DNA of 64,000 nt from Cladopsammia gracilis (GCA_022457155.1 JAJGOT010000220.1:115001-179000); one strand, 5' to 3'; counted from the first letter of the stretch, positions 1 to 11,912 are shown. Translations and numbers: made by a program. Notes: a model not told the origin generated them from the sequence alone.

Positions 1-1397
1 TTGCCCTGGTGTAGGGAAACGCCTTAGATTGTCATGTGTTGTTTAGAATAGTTAGTAAGATTGAAATGACGCGCGACTGGTTTGGATGCGTCTTTGTCAT
101 TTTTTTCAACGTCTCGGAGATGTTCTCGAAAACGGTCGCCCAGTCTCCTCCCTGTTTCGCCAATGTATATCTTTTTGAAAAAAGTACATGTTATGCAGTA
201 GATCACATTTACGGAGGTGCATGTGAAACGATCAGTGATTTTAATGGATCGTTTGGGTCCCGTTATTTTGTCCGCGTTGTGAATGAAAGGACAAGTGTTG
301 CATCATGTGCGTGCGCATTTAAAAGTTCCCGGTTCATCGTCAGATTTCAGTGTACTCGTAATTAGAAAGTTGCCTATGTTTTTGTCACGTTTGAATGAAA
401 TTAGTGGGGGTTGTGAAAAAATTCTGCCAGTTTCGGGGTCGTTTTGGAGCAATTTGAAATTTTTTAAAATGATGCTTTTGACTGTGTGATTGCGTGGGTG
501 GAAAGTGAGGGTGAATGGAATTCTCTCGTTCTCTTCCTTCTGTGATGTTCGGTAGTGCTGATTGTCTGTCGATCTGTTGTGCACGTTGTTGGCCCGTATT
601 AACAACAGAGTCAGGGTACCCACGTTTCTTGAAAAACTGGCACATTTCTTCCGATTTGTTGGAAAAATCGGAGTCATCACTACAAAGACGTCGAAGTCTG
701 AGAAATTGAGAATACGGAATGGCGTTTTTAAGGTGTGATGGATGTGAGGATGAATGTAACAGATAACTGTGGGAATCTGTAGGTTTGTAGTGCACACTTG
801 TGGATAAACTGTTGCCGTTGATTGAAATATTGATGTCAAAAAAAGCGACAGAGGTTTCAGAAATTTCCCAGATGTATTTTAGAGCCGGATGAAAAGTATT
901 GACAGAAGTTATGAATTGATTAAGTTCTTCTTTACTGGAAGAGGTAGCGCCACTGCAGTCATCGATATAGCGGCCGTAGAGTTCGGGTTTGGTTCCTTGG
1001 TACTGATCGAAAAATTTGTTTTCGACGTAGCCTACAAAAAGGTTAGCATAGCTTGGTCCCATTTTGGTGCCCATGGCGAATCCATTAATTTGTTTGTAGT
1101 AGTTTTGGGAAAATGAAAAACAGTTAAATGTCAAAACTAATTCGGCTAAGCGGAGCAGTGTTTCTGAGCTTGGGTTTTGAATGGAGCGCTGGTCGAAAAA
1201 ATATTTTAGTGCTAAAAGTCCTTCGTCATTGGGGATGACGGTATATAAAGAGGTAATGTCCATAGTGAAAATTACTTTGTTTCCGCTGGGAAAACTGAAA
1301 TCACAGAAAATTTCGAGTGCGTGATTGGTGTCTTTAATGTACGAGGGTAGTGATTTGACAATGGGGGCCATGATTTTGTCTAAATAGCTAGAAATAA
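1..1397 (-). pseudogene. Penelope-like element: RT and GIY-YIG parts (3' portion)
   Basis: Minus-strand remains of a Penelope-like retroelement polyprotein (reverse transcriptase followed by a GIY-YIG endonuclease). Seen: 385-1371 encodes the RT palm, with TMDITSLYTVIP, the NGFAMGTKMGPSYANLF block and the catalytic YIDD box. At about 530 the reading moves into the frame of 303-839, which carries the region between RT and endonuclease. A third open stretch at 24-206 carries the endonuclease core (KIYIGETGRRLGDRFREH). The element is broken by at least two frame changes and runs off the window edge. The RT N-terminus lies at 4316-4633, beyond a 2.9-kb insertion. Family knowledge: Penelope-like elements fuse RT to GIY-YIG and prime at nicked DNA. 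Not functional in this state. Confidence 0.9.
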
Positions 1398-1686
1398 CGG
1401 CATATTGTAAAACCGGGACTTGAGTGGAGTGGAATGGACTGGACTGGATTTGTAAAAGGTGGATTTGTAAAAGGTGGATTTGTAAAAGGTGGATTTGTAA
1501 AACAAATGAAAAAAATCAACAATGAAAAACAATGAAAAACAATAAACTTTATTTATTTATTTTGTTTGCAGATTCTTTTCTTTCTCTTTTTACCTTGATT
1601 ACCATACAGTGATCCGATCAAACAACGTCAATGGTATACATTCCAAATAATTCATTCTTTACTTTTACGATTAATTCACTTCAACA
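1398..1686 (+). repeat. Left terminal inverted repeat of the fold-back element
   Basis: Matches the reverse complement of 3902-4315, except that it carries far fewer copies of the 15-bp unit (1440-1501). The length difference between the arms comes from the array. Confidence 0.85.
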
Positions 1687-1689
1687 TTA

Positions 1690-2618
1690 ACTGTAACGAA
1701 AGCATAATAAGCAATAATTCCCTAGTTTCCTTTATATTGTATCAGAACGTAAATGCAATATTTCCGCATTAGTTCAACGACAACAATCAACAAAAAACGA
1801 AACATGGGTGCTAGACGCGTTAACACTGTTGAATCAACAAAAGTTTTACAATAATGTCCAAACGTTCGGCCTAGTAACGAAACAACAGCAACAATAAATG
1901 TAAGTGTGGCGCTGGTCACCTCGCTTAACCTAATACAAGATGACGAAAAACCTAATACATGATGATGCTCCCCTGATTCCGCTACCAATTGATTGAAAAA
2001 AAAACCGTTATACTCTTCAGCTTAGTAGCTGTGAACTAAAGTTAGCGCGATCTTTTTGCATCATTTTTTTTAAGTTCGTAATCGTAACCTCTTGCAGGCG
2101 CAAAAAAAAAAATGTGATAGAAACGCTTTTGACAAACGTTGTTCATTTCTTGTTTAATATTTACATATATATAAATATCGATAACGATTATGATCCAATC
2201 TAATCAAGCCGCGCGCATTTGTTTCCGTCAGAATAAACCTCGCCTATGTTTTTTCCTATTCTATGACGGAGACGCTAAAATTTACACCAAACTGCTTAAT
2301 GTAATGATGTCATAGGAAATGTAAACGTGACGCCGGTTACTTCGCCAAACCTAATTTTCTCAAGTGTAGAATTTGTTTGAGATATTAATCGTTCTAGTGC
2401 GACTAATAGTTATGTTTGTGACGCTCCCCTTATTTTTCTACACATAATTGAAAAATGAAACAAGCCCGTTACACTCTTCAGCTAAAGAATGAACAAAGTT
2501 AAGACGGTACCTACATGCAAAATGTCGCGATTTTTGTTGAAACATCTTTTTTTTCAGCAATAGTTACTCATACTACTAATAGTTACCGTGTCGGTATGTT
2601 TAATTTAGAAAAAAAAAA
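1690..2618. other. Interior of the fold-back element without a recognised gene
   Basis: AT-rich sequence between the left arm and the kinase remnant. I see no coding signal and no further structured repeat. Confidence 0.5.
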
Positions 2619-3569
2619 CTAAATATAAATGCCAAGTGTGGTGAAAGCCATAGCCTTGTGCTGTGGAAGAAGAAATGGCACGAGGTCGGACGGCACTTGG
2701 CAAAGACTTGATTGAAAGCCAGGAAACGCAGCGGTGGCACAGTAGAGGTTGACATGGCAATAAACTGAAGACACCTCAGGTAAGACATGTTGCATGCCAT
2801 CCTTGACGTACTTGGGATGTAGTCTTGTTGTTTCTACCACGTCATTTGGTGCTTGTGGTACCAGGCCTTCTGGCTTCAGAGATTGCGCGCAGCCATAAAA
2901 TCGGGACACTCTGCTGTCAAGAAATGATAATAAGGCGAATGCAAAGTCTACGAGTTTGCACACTATTGGGCATTTACCATACGATGTTGTGATATCATTC
3001 TTATCGTAATGTTGGTTGCAGACGAGAGTATTCCCAGGCTTCAAATCTCGGTGGGCAATACCGTTGTTATGAAGAAAGGCAAGTCCAGTTACTGCATCTC
3101 TAGCACAAACCAGTAACAAGTCGGCGAATGAAGAAAAGTCGAACTCAGCGTCGGTAAAATGGACGAAGTCCTCTAGCCTGGACACTTTTTTCTCAACACC
3201 AAGGGGACCGAAGTCGAAGCACGAATGCTCCATCATGATCGCGTGGGGCTCCTGGCAAAACTTTAAAAAACAGGAGATGTTTCGGTGGCCTTTTACGCTA
3301 TGCAATATAGCAGCTTCTTTTTCGAAACGTCGTTTAGCATCTGCCGCTTCCCCTTTGAGTTTCTTGATGACAACACAATGCTCCTCGTCGGTGCATTTCG
3401 CCAAATAAACAGATCCAAATGTGCCACTCCCTATCTCTTCCTTTATGCATATTGTATTCCATCTAAACTCTGGCAAAGAAAACTGCCGTCTTCGCTTTTT
3501 AAGAGAAAGAGATGGAAGCTTGAAAGCTGCCATCTCGATCACGAGCGCCCCGTGAAGCTTTCGCGCCAA
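2619..3569 (-). pseudogene. Truncated protein kinase carried by the fold-back element
   Basis: A 316-codon minus-strand reading frame. Its first two thirds form a protein-kinase N-lobe and catalytic loop: glycine loop GSGTFGSVYLA (residues 47-57), VVIKK with the ATP-binding lysine near residue 69, and HRDLKPGN (173-180). The metal-binding DFG is DFA (208-210). After it, similarity to kinases stops: no APE motif or C-lobe helices are recognisable, and the tail reads like out-of-frame sequence. It lies wholly inside the inverted repeats. Similar kinases recur in repetitive cnidarian DNA as far as I recall, so the element probably captured a host kinase and the copy then decayed. Catalytic activity is unlikely. 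No intron is evident. Confidence 0.75.
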
Positions 3570-3901
3570 AATTTAAATTATGCAATATTAAATTGGTCAA
3601 AGATCAAAACATTCATTCCAGCTTACTATTTATGGATGCATGTGTTGGTGGTTTTCACTGTCACGTCTGTTACGCTGATTAATTCAAATGTTATAAAATG
3701 GTAATAAATAAACAACATCTCCCAGTCTCAGTTCTGTACGGTACACCAGTCTTGAGTTATCCAAGTGTTTTTATAAAAAGTGTCAGGCTTGACACGACTC
3801 CCGCTGGTCGCTAAATGTATTTTAGCCTTCTTTGTTCTGAACGCAGGATTATATTTTCATTTCGGAGTCATTTGATAGTGTCTTTATGCCGTTGTGTAGG
3901 G

Positions 3902-4315
3902 TGTTGAAGTGAATTAATCGTAAAAGTAAAGAATGAATTATTTGGAATGTATACCATTGACGTTGTTTGATCGGATCACTGTATGGTAATCAAGGTAAAA
4001 AGAGAAAGAAAAGAATCTGCAAACAAAATAAATAAATAAATAAAGTTTATTGTTTTTCATTGTTTTTCATTGTTGATTTTTTTTGTTTTACAAATCCACG
4101 TTTTACAAATCCACCTTTTACAAATCCACCTTTTACAAATCCACCTTTTACAAATCCACCTTTTACAAATCCACCTTTTACAAATCCATCTTTTACAAAT
4201 CCACCTTTTACAAATCCACCTTTTACAAATCTACCTTCTACAAATCCAGTCCATGTTTTACAAATCCAGTCCAGTCCATTTCACTCCACTCCAGTCCAGG
4301 TTTTACAATATGCCG
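3902..4315 (-). repeat. Right terminal inverted repeat with 15-bp minisatellite
   Basis: Inverted partner of 1398-1686. Positions 4088-4256 hold about thirteen copies of TTTTACAAATCCACC with few changes. Because the unit is 15 bp, all forward frames stay open and give artificial pentapeptide-repeat proteins, which should not be annotated. Confidence 0.9.
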
Positions 4316-4633
4316 TCGACAGCTACAAGCGGAAACAATTGGTCGGCCCGGATTGTTTGGTTTGTGGATTTTCGGCTTGAAATAGACGCGCGAGGTTCTA
4401 GGAGTAGTGATGATGAGATTATTGGCGGTAACTGGTAATTGTTGTTTAGTAATAAGGTCTTGGATAGTTTCTTTGACAATTTTTTGGTTGGTAGGAGTGA
4501 GATCTTTATCAACTTTGGCATAGAAAGTGGTGTCAGAAAGTTGCCGAAAAGCCTCTTGTCGGTAAAGGTCGGTCGGCCAAACAACTACTGCGCCGCCTTT
4601 GTCGGCCGCTTTGATAACAACCCCTAACCCCAT
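4316..4633 (-). pseudogene. Penelope-like element: RT N-terminal part
   Basis: Minus-strand frame with VIKAADKGGAVVVWPTDLY and VYFKPKIHKPNNPGRPIVSA, typical of the start of Penelope-like RT. It should continue directly into the part ending near 1397; the fold-back element separates them. Upstream of about 4633 similarity stops, so the element is 5' truncated. Confidence 0.85.
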
Positions 4634-4640
4634 TCATTAT

Positions 4641-5424
4641 TTATAACATCATAGAAGAATATTTACAATCGATTGTTTACAATCTTTTACAAACATGGGT
4701 GAATGTTTACAATCTTTTGCCTCATTGGAATATGCGCCTCATTTTGTAATCGAGCTACAAAAAAATCAACTCTAAATATTGAAAGAGCATAGCACAATAT
4801 TAGCTTCCTCTAGAAATTTAACTGAGCCATATACTAGATACTCTTAATTTGTGCAATGGTGTTTCTAAACCTCGAAATTTTATAAAGAATGTTTGGCTCA
4901 TTAACTCTTGCCACCTAACAATTTTCCAGTTTTGGATACCTGATATTTTCTTAACATGCAAAGAGCTAAATATTGTATCAACCATAAACGATAAGACACG
5001 ATAGAATTCTGGAAATATGGCAAAAAAAACTTGCTCCTCTTCTTACAATATCCCAAGTAGTTTATTGGGCCGATAAACCGTAGAAATGTGTGGGCTATTG
5101 CGTAATACACTACAACGTTTTTTCAGTCTGGTGGAAATGAATACCAAGTTTTCCTTCACACTGGATACGAATTTGTTAGGATCTAATGTGGAGCTTGTGC
5201 TTAACACAAAACTTTTATAGCTTTTTTAAAATAACTTTTAGAGCGATTTCTACTTTTTTCAGTTTGTCTGCTCTCTTTATTTTCGATTTCAATCCCGTTG
5301 TTTAGTTGAGTTATTCTCAGTCTTCTCTCCTACTGAAAACGTTTTTAATTAGCCTCGAGAATTTCAATCAAACTGCTCCTTTGAGACCTTTGAGCCAACT
5401 CGTGAATACGAAATGTTCGAAATG
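4641..5424. other. No recognised gene
   Basis: Contains a few copies of a TTTACAATC motif near 4660-4710. The part from about 5130 resembles 34400-34560, so the receptor-block duplication extends downstream of the receptor. No gene seen. Confidence 0.4.
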
Positions 5425-5690
5425 CTTCACCGTCTCCCCACCCCCTGCGTCCCACTCTTCACCCTCCCTTCTCCTAAACGTTTTCCTTCACCAACCCCCC
5501 CCACCCCTTGCGTCCCACTCTTCACCCTCCCCTCTCCTAGACGTTCTGCATCGCCGACGCCCCTCCCCCTGCGTTCCATTTTCCACCCTCCCCTCACCTA
5601 GACGCTTTGCATCACCGACCCCCACCCCCTGCGTTCCATTCTCCACCCTCCCCTCTCCTAAACGTTTTACTTCACCAAAATGCTACAAAC
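5425..5690 (+). repeat. GC-rich minisatellite, period about 64 bp
   Basis: Four to five imperfect copies of a C-rich unit ending in CTCCTAAACGTTTT or CTCCTAGACGTT. It lies between the two similar flanks of the duplicated receptor block and is absent from the copy near 34500. The Pro-rich frames through it are by-products. Confidence 0.85.
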
Positions 5691-5981
5691 GTTTTTGTTT
5701 TTTTTTTTTTTCAATAAAAACCAACATTTATGGTTAGGTTTTGTCAACAATTACTATACTAGTGCAATGAAACTATCATTAATCACCTCTTTGGTCAATA
5801 TTTGCAAGTTTTTGCTTTGGGTCTTGGGCAAATCGTGTAAATCCGATTGTTTATTTTCTATCTTCATGGAATCACTTGATATTTCTTCTCGGTGTTGGAG
5901 CGTTTTTTTGTAAGAGAAAAGTATTTGGTTAAGTATTTGATACAGTGTCAACCAAAAAGTTCAAAATCTCCGTGATAGTTA

Positions 5982-6965
5982 TCACAAGTGCGTAAGAAAA
6001 ACCCAAAATCGCATCCATTCTCCATGTGATGTACCATTCTCGCTCATGTGGAATAATTTTTTAATTGTACTTTTCACGATTTTGCGAATTTCTCTGTATC
6101 GCCAGCAATAAACGAAAGGGTTCAATGAAGAATTCAGGAAAACCAAGAATACTGAGGCTTCGTAAGCGACCATTGAAAAAAATGAAAAATTACCAGCTAA
6201 AAACAATATCACAGAAATAAAAATTGGAAGGTAACAAGACAAGTAAACAACATAGACGAACAAAGAGTTAAAGGCGGACTTCTTTTGTCGCTGTAGTTCC
6301 ATTTCTTGGGCATTTTGCAGCTGAAGTTGGCATTGTATTTGATTCTGGTGATATCTTACAACTTGGTAAATACGGATATATGCTATGGTTGTCAAGAGTA
6401 GCCCAATAGATTGAACAATCACACCCACCAATGTCGTGAAACTGGAATTGAAATTGGACTGTAAGAGAGCAGCAACACCACTTGTTATCCATACAGATAC
6501 CAATGCTACAATGACACGTTTTGAAGTAACAAGTTCTTGATATCGCAAATGAAGCGAAATAGAGAGAAGTCTATCCATTGAAATGGCAGTGACGTTCAGA
6601 AACGATGCGGAAAAAAGGAGAAAATAAAGACCGTTAAATACGCTTAAAATTGTAGGACAGAATGAGACAAAGTTATAGTTTTCAGTTGATGCCATATTCA
6701 ACATCACCGCGATGATAATACCATACATTGGCTGCACCAACATTCCAACACCAAGATCAGAGAAAGCGAGACTCAGGAACAACTTCTTTACAGTGGCCGG
6801 TAACGATGAAGCTTTCCAAAGGGCGCGAATAACTAGAAGATTTCCCAGAGCTGCCACGAGAGAAAATACCAAGTTTAAAACACATAATGTCAACATGAAA
6901 GATCGGTAATGGCGAACAAGTTGGGTTAGTTCATACAATTTATCATTGCAGAACTGGGAGACCAT
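5982..6965 (-). CDS. Rhodopsin-family (class A) GPCR, intact copy
   Basis: A single-exon receptor of 327 residues in the plasma membrane, ligand unknown. Seen: TM1 with GNLLVIRAL (around residue 42), TM2 with LSLAFSDLGVG, TM3 ending in MDRLLSI (the DRY box reads DRL), a glutamine-rich third intracellular loop, TM6 with CYLP, and TM7 with NSSLNPFVYCW (the NPxxY box). The N-terminus is very short and the second extracellular loop has no cysteine. Both fit the melanocortin/adenosine/cannabinoid-like receptors that are expanded in cnidarians, but that placement is family inference. The start is the ATG of MVSQFC, shared with the paralogue at 34693-35624. A duplicated 5' flank accompanies both genes. 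Confidence 0.9.
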   Translation of the reverse strand: MVSQFCNDKLYELTQLVRHYRSFMLTLCVLNLVFSLVAALGNLLVIRALWKASSLPATVKKLFLSLAFSDLGVGMLVQPMYGIIIAVMLNMASTENYNFVSFCPTILSVFNGLYFLLFSASFLNVTAISMDRLLSISLHLRYQELVTSKRVIVALVSVWITSGVAALLQSNFNSSFTTLVGVIVQSIGLLLTTIAYIRIYQVVRYHQNQIQCQLQLQNAQEMELQRQKKSAFNSLFVYVVYLSCYLPIFISVILFLAGNFSFFSMVAYEASVFLVFLNSSLNPFVYCWRYREIRKIVKSTIKKLFHMSENGTSHGEWMRFWVFLTHL

Positions 6966-9165
6966 GGTGAACTTGGTGATTCGGATCGAAACTGTGATGC
7001 GTTTCTCTGACAGAGCATTTCCGAACGATTAACTGAAATTAGCCCGGCCGTTTTATTAACCACCCTGTCACCTGCCACTACATGTCATAAAAATACATTG
7101 CAGTCCACTAATAATTAAACACAGAAAATTAAAAATACTAATATGCGAGTCTAATTTTATAAACTACTGAATTTTATAAACTACTGTAGAGCTTTGACCA
7201 AGAGTATGATACTTTCAAGTGGCTGCAAGAGCTAGGAAAGTTGAGACAAGCCCGAAAAGGGGAAAGCTTTCACTGTTCAAAGGCAAATTAAAAGCAATTA
7301 TTATTGTTTAGCTTTTCCCTTTGCATGGCAAGACAGTTTTTAAACTAGACAGATAAACTATCTGTCTATAATTGAGTCCTAAGCAGTTTTTAACTAGACT
7401 TATTCCCTCGCTCATTACAGGAAATTTTCGCTATGATGCTTTAAAATTGCGAAAAAAAAACAACAAATATCTGTTATTGGACATGTCCGACAAATCGGTA
7501 ATTTACTCTGTCGCGTAAATTTAAAGCTTTTTATTAAAACGCAGTTTGAAATTGACGCCTAAGTATGAAAGACTGAAGATGAAATGTTTTTCTTAGATAC
7601 AACTTGTTTTTACCAATCAGGAAATTTGTATATATCTTGTAAGATGTTTAAAGGTTTTTTTTTTCTTCTTGGCGCTTTTTTGGCTTGAAAACAAATTGCA
7701 TACTGCACATGCTTGTTACATTTGCATAAATGATAAAAGGTGAAAGTAAATTTATGCGCAAGACGGCAAAGCGAAGTTTTTTAAAATTTCTGTCTGTAAA
7801 CTTCGATCACCAGTTTAGTAATGAATTTTATAATCCGGCTAAAATCAAAGAAGATAGCTTTTTTTTATGTTGCCAGTTCTGACAAGTTATTATATAGACT
7901 TACAAGCACGAGAATAACTCAGGTTAAATATGTTGATTAACTATGCAAACCGCCGACACTTCGCAAACCTAATTGAAATTATTTGGACTAAGCTGAAAGA
8001 AATGGAACCTTTTATGCATGGAGCTTTAAACCAGCTAAACATATTCCTTAAATACCTATTCACTAGCGCTTCGAGTTCCTAGTTCAACCACGCTGAACTT
8101 AAAACCTTGGAAAGTTTTCGAGTAAACATCAAGCGTTTTATTGACAAAGTGTTTACTCAGACTGTTGACTCGGAAATTTGGCGCCATTTTATGCATGATT
8201 ATACAACGTTCTCATGTTATTAGTTTCAATTTTTGTTTTTATTATTGTTTCAAAGCTGCACGTGACTCTTAATTGACTTAATTAGTTGTTCCTGTTTATA
8301 TTATTATTCCTTTTTTGTCTAGATAAACATAAGTCTTTAACGCTATTTAGCCTTGGGGGGTGTGAGGGCGGGGGAGCAAAGCGCGCGTGATTGGTAACCC
8401 TATGTTCTAAAGATAGAACACAGTCGGTCTACAGTCATTGTTCAACTTCAACACAATATACCAGCTGATCTCTTTTATGCTTGCTTTTGAAGATGAAGAA
8501 CTTTAATAATCGATCGGATAGCCTCGCTTATGCAGCGGACCCAGACCCTTTTGTCTAGGAGAAAAAGGGCTGATTGTATATTAAAACATTTCTTGACATT
8601 GTCCAAAAAATATTTTTTGATACTCGTTTAGTAGAAGTTTTAAAGTATATCGGTATATATTTTTATTGCGACCAACACTTTTAAAACAATCCGGTTTGTC
8701 TGTTGATAGAGCAGAATAATATCGAGATACTGAAACGGTATAATTTCGCATTTTGTTTTCTGAATTCCAGACACGTATTGTAACATATCCGGGTCCTTTT
8801 CGGTAGCGGACCATTAAAATTTGTTACAAACTGAAAAACATTATCAGTCTTTCGGGCCCAATATTTTTTAAGATGAAGGGGCCCCCTCCTCTAGATCTGC
8901 CATTAATTGCTTTCATCCGCTATGTGCTGAAATTACAAGCGAGTGTTGGGTTTATACTCGCTCAGTCCTCCCCCGGCGGATCATGACGAAAAGCGCTCAG
9001 GCTCCTCTTACTATGGGATAAAAAAACTGAATTCTTGGATAATTATCGTGTTTTCATGAAAAGGCTGCCAAATTAACATTCGGAAGCTTCAAACCCAGGG
9101 TTAGAACGAATTTTTTCATTGACTTTTTAAAACGGTGTTCTCATGAACATAAAAAAAGGCTGTTG
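6966..9165. other. Upstream flank of the receptor, shared with the second block
   Basis: Noncoding. It aligns nearly throughout with 35641-38390, allowing indels. It preserves two empty target sites of elements present in the other copy: TA at 8476-8477 and GCTCAGTCC at 8960-8968. Any promoter conserved between the two receptors lies in its first few hundred bases. Confidence 0.7.
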
Positions 9166-10560
9166 CAGTGGAACCTCGATTCAACGAAGTGCCAAGGGAC
9201 TGGGGAAATTGGTTCGTTATATCTAGGATTCGTTATATCGAAAACCTCATTATAACGAATAAGCTACGCCCTCGGGTACGCCACGAGGGGAATAAATCAC
9301 ATATCCCCGAGGGACTGGTCAATAACATGCTTATTTTCCACCTTGTGAGGTTTTCTAAAACAAAGAAACTATTAATTTTTCGGAGAGTGACATTCCGTTC
9401 AATTCAAATGCAAAAAAGAATGATTCCGCAAGGCCGCATTGGGATCACGGCACATTACGAAGCGAGACGGTAAACATGTTTTGCTTTTGCCAAATTTGCA
9501 TTGAGCACGTTGCTTCGTTATGAGTAGAAGGAGAGAGAGAGAGAAGAAAATGTATGAACAGTACTCGTGGTCTCGCCATGGCCCAACTGCCCGCCTTCAT
9601 CCCTCGAAGATCAATGGAGTGGTTGCGGTGTGTTTTCCAAGGGAAAGCGGCAGAAACATATTCAGGTTCCAGCGAAAAACGAGGCGTCATACATTATTGA
9701 AGACCCGAAACCTGAATCGAGGTACGACACCATCGAATAATGTTATTAACATTTCGCTTTTTGGTCGCGACCGGCAAGTTAATTACGTAGGAATATGATC
9801 GATGAAGTTGTCTTTTTTGTAAACAAAAACTGTTGACCGACGCTAGAGCGTTTTCATTGTTACGCCCTATTTTGTCTTCCCGTTTGTGTTATTCTATTAT
9901 GAGGGGACTAAGGCGAGGGGAATATGTCGAGGGGAATATGTTGGGGGGAATATGTTGAGGGGAATATGTTGAGGGGAATATGTTGAGGGGAATACATAAT
10001 CCTTTGTTTTGCTATTGTTATCAGCTATTGTTTTCAGCCCCGCCTCTCCCCTGTTACAATCAAAGCCGCACCCAGCTTTTCAGACACTGCAATGTACGGG
10101 GTTATGTGATATATTCCCCTGAAAAGAACAAAGAAAACCGAGCTAGGTGGAAAATAAGTGGAAAAACAACCAAAATGTTCGTTATATCGAGGGATTGTTA
10201 ATCATTGTTTTGTAACGGTGTTACGTGTTTCTGGATCTTGATTAAAATAACATGATTAAAATAACATGTGCACTTTAATGCTTGTATGAAGCTACAGGAC
10301 GCTGTAAAAATTGCTACGGCACTGTAAAACTGTACAGGTTATACCTATAACACACACTTGGTCTGTTCCGCATTCATCTTTTGTCGCGCGTTGATATTTA
10401 TTCGTTATGTCACGGTAGATTTTACGCTGCCGGATTGTGTTCGTTATAACGAGAATTTCGTTACATCGAGGTTCTGTTTCATACATTTTACATGTTATTT
10501 TGCCGGGCTGAAGAATATCGTTCGTTATACCGAGGACTTCGTTAAATCGAGGTTCCACTA
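9166..10560. mobile_element. Tigger/pogo-like non-autonomous remnant
   Basis: Starts CAGTGGAACCTCGATTCAAC and ends CGAGGTTCCACTA, inverted ends of the CAGTGGAACCTCG type used by Tigger-like transposons. Many TTCGTTATATCGAGG-like motifs occur near both ends. No transposase is readable. A shorter relative with the same ends lies at 38395-38886 in the duplicated block. Confidence 0.65.
9911..9993 (+). repeat. 14-bp minisatellite
   Basis: About six copies of TTGAGGGGAATATG inside the Tigger-like remnant; absent from the short copy at 38395-38886. Confidence 0.85.
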
Positions 10561-10980
10561 GTACTGTAAAATAACTATATTTAGAGAGGAAAACAACATC
10601 AGCCGTAGCTGGTTTTCACGAAGGTCCCCTATCCAGATCGAATTGGAATTTAGAATGTTGGTTTTTGAGGAGAGGGGACAACTGGAGTACCCGGAGAAAA
10701 ACCTCGCGGAGCAAGGAGAGAACCAACTCTCACCATCAACTCTCACCGAGAGAACCACGCAATACGCCACGCAACCTTTCTGAGCCTATTTCGTGTTGTT
10801 ATTAGTTACTATATTTTATCATTTTATTCGAGTGTTTAGAATTTTGTTAATCTTGGGCCCACAGTAATTGGCGGCAGCTGTTGTGGTCACCCTGCCATGG
10901 TATGTACTTGGTGTATCCCTTATTATTTTGTATTTAAACACTTAGTTTTTATTTCAGAAGAAAAAGAAGATAAAAACAGC

Positions 10981-11053
10981 AGAATAGGGGAATCGAACCC
11001 GGGCCGTATGATCTACTCCATGCACACTATCCACTGTACCACACCGAGGACTA
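10981..11053 (-). tRNA. tRNA-like sequence (SINE head or pseudogene)
   Basis: On the minus strand, A-box-like TGGTACAGTGG and B-box GGTTCGATTCC are correctly spaced. The anticodon arm does not fold cleanly and the acceptor ends do not pair well, so I treat it as tRNA-derived, not as a working tRNA. Confidence 0.45.
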
Positions 11054-11334
11054 GCTGCCGGAAATTGTAATTTTTAAGGGATATAAGATAATATGCTGCT
11101 AGCCCAGACCATATATAAGAACTAACCCTTTCGATACACTGGAAATACTGGAATCAGTGCTTAACCCTAAATACTAAAATCAGTGCTTCAACCCTAGATA
11201 CTGTAATCGGACCCTAAATTACACTGCAGTATATCTAAATACATTACAATAAGGGATACATGAAGTACCATACATTATGATCAGGGATACACCAAGTACC
11301 TAGGCCTGCCATAACCCAGTAGTTGTTTTCTTTG

Positions 11335-11790
11335 TTTCTGAATAATCCTATGTGTCGAAGCCAAGAACGTGTTAGAACATCATATAGAATAATCATGTGA
11401 CATCACGTCTGCTGTACACGTTCGACGTACTATTAATGAAAGAAAAAATTCGTGTCCCGAACAGGATTCGAACCCACGTCTCCCCGTACACTAGTCGGGC
11501 GTGATATCCACTACACCATCGGGTCACCACGCTGGACACGCGGCAACTTATTGATGTTAGTAGATAGAACGTGGCCAATCCATGGAACATTTTTCTTTCA
11601 TAGTACGTTTCATAGCCTCTGAAAACCTCTCCAGGTTTAGTACATTTCTGAATAATCCTATGTGTCGAAGCCAAGAACGTGTTAGAACATCATATAGAAT
11701 AATCATGTGACATCACGTCTGCTGTACACGTTCGACGTACTATATTAATGAAAAAAAAAATTCGTGTCCCGAGCAGGATTCGAACCCTGG
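11335..11790 (-). repeat. Tandemly duplicated tRNA-derived SINE segment
   Basis: Positions 11335-11432 recur almost exactly at 11646-11743 (period about 311 bp), and each copy is followed by a minus-strand tRNA-like part. The second copy is cut at 11790 by the IS3EU-like element. A related copy in opposite orientation resumes at 32465. Confidence 0.75.
11453..11525 (-). tRNA. tRNA-Thr(AGU)-like sequence within a SINE
   Basis: A 73-nt minus-strand cloverleaf: the acceptor stem pairs 6 of 7 positions, and the anticodon stem CCCGA/ACGGG encloses a 7-nt loop with anticodon AGT. The T loop is TTCGAAT on a stem made largely of wobble pairs. A box TGGTGTAGTGG is present. Its repetitive context and weak T stem favour a tRNA-derived SINE over a functional gene. 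Confidence 0.5.
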
Positions 11791-11810
11791 TATGGTTGCC
11801 GTTTTGTTGC

Positions 11811-11912
11811 AATATTCAGTACAACCAATTTTATATTCAATAAACCAATTTTATATTCAATAAACCCATTTTATATTCAATAAACCAAATTTATATTCAA
11901 TAAACCAAATTT
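11811..11912 (+). repeat. Left part of the IS3EU-like minisatellite arm
   Basis: Copies of a 20-bp unit (AAACCAATTTTATATTCAAT and variants) that resume at 29092 after the insertion. Confidence 0.85.

Larger units (their letters stand above)
1398..4315. mobile_element. Fold-back type element with long minisatellite-bearing inverted repeats
   Basis: A 2.9-kb element inserted into the Penelope-like RT. The ends are inverted copies (1398-1686 and 3902-4315) that begin with CGGCATATTGTAAAACC and contain tandem copies of a 15-bp unit (TTTTACAAATCCACC or its complement): about four copies on the left and about thirteen on the right. Inside each array follows the same unique sequence of about 180 bp in opposite orientation. 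The layout resembles Drosophila FB elements. The superfamily is not recognised. The palindromic junction prevents a secure target-duplication call; TA is one possibility. Confidence 0.85.

Noticed and set aside
4060..4438. Three overlapping long frames through the 15-bp array (FTNPP, YKSTF and LLQIH repeats)
   Set aside because: A 15-bp unit without stops keeps all frames open; it lies in a transposon arm.
5306..5737. Pro/Ser-rich 143-codon protein
   Set aside because: It runs through the GC-rich minisatellite and lacks any other support.
9168..9798. Small genes within the Tigger-like remnant
   Set aside because: Frames cross inverted-repeat motifs and are not kept in the related copy at 38395-38886.
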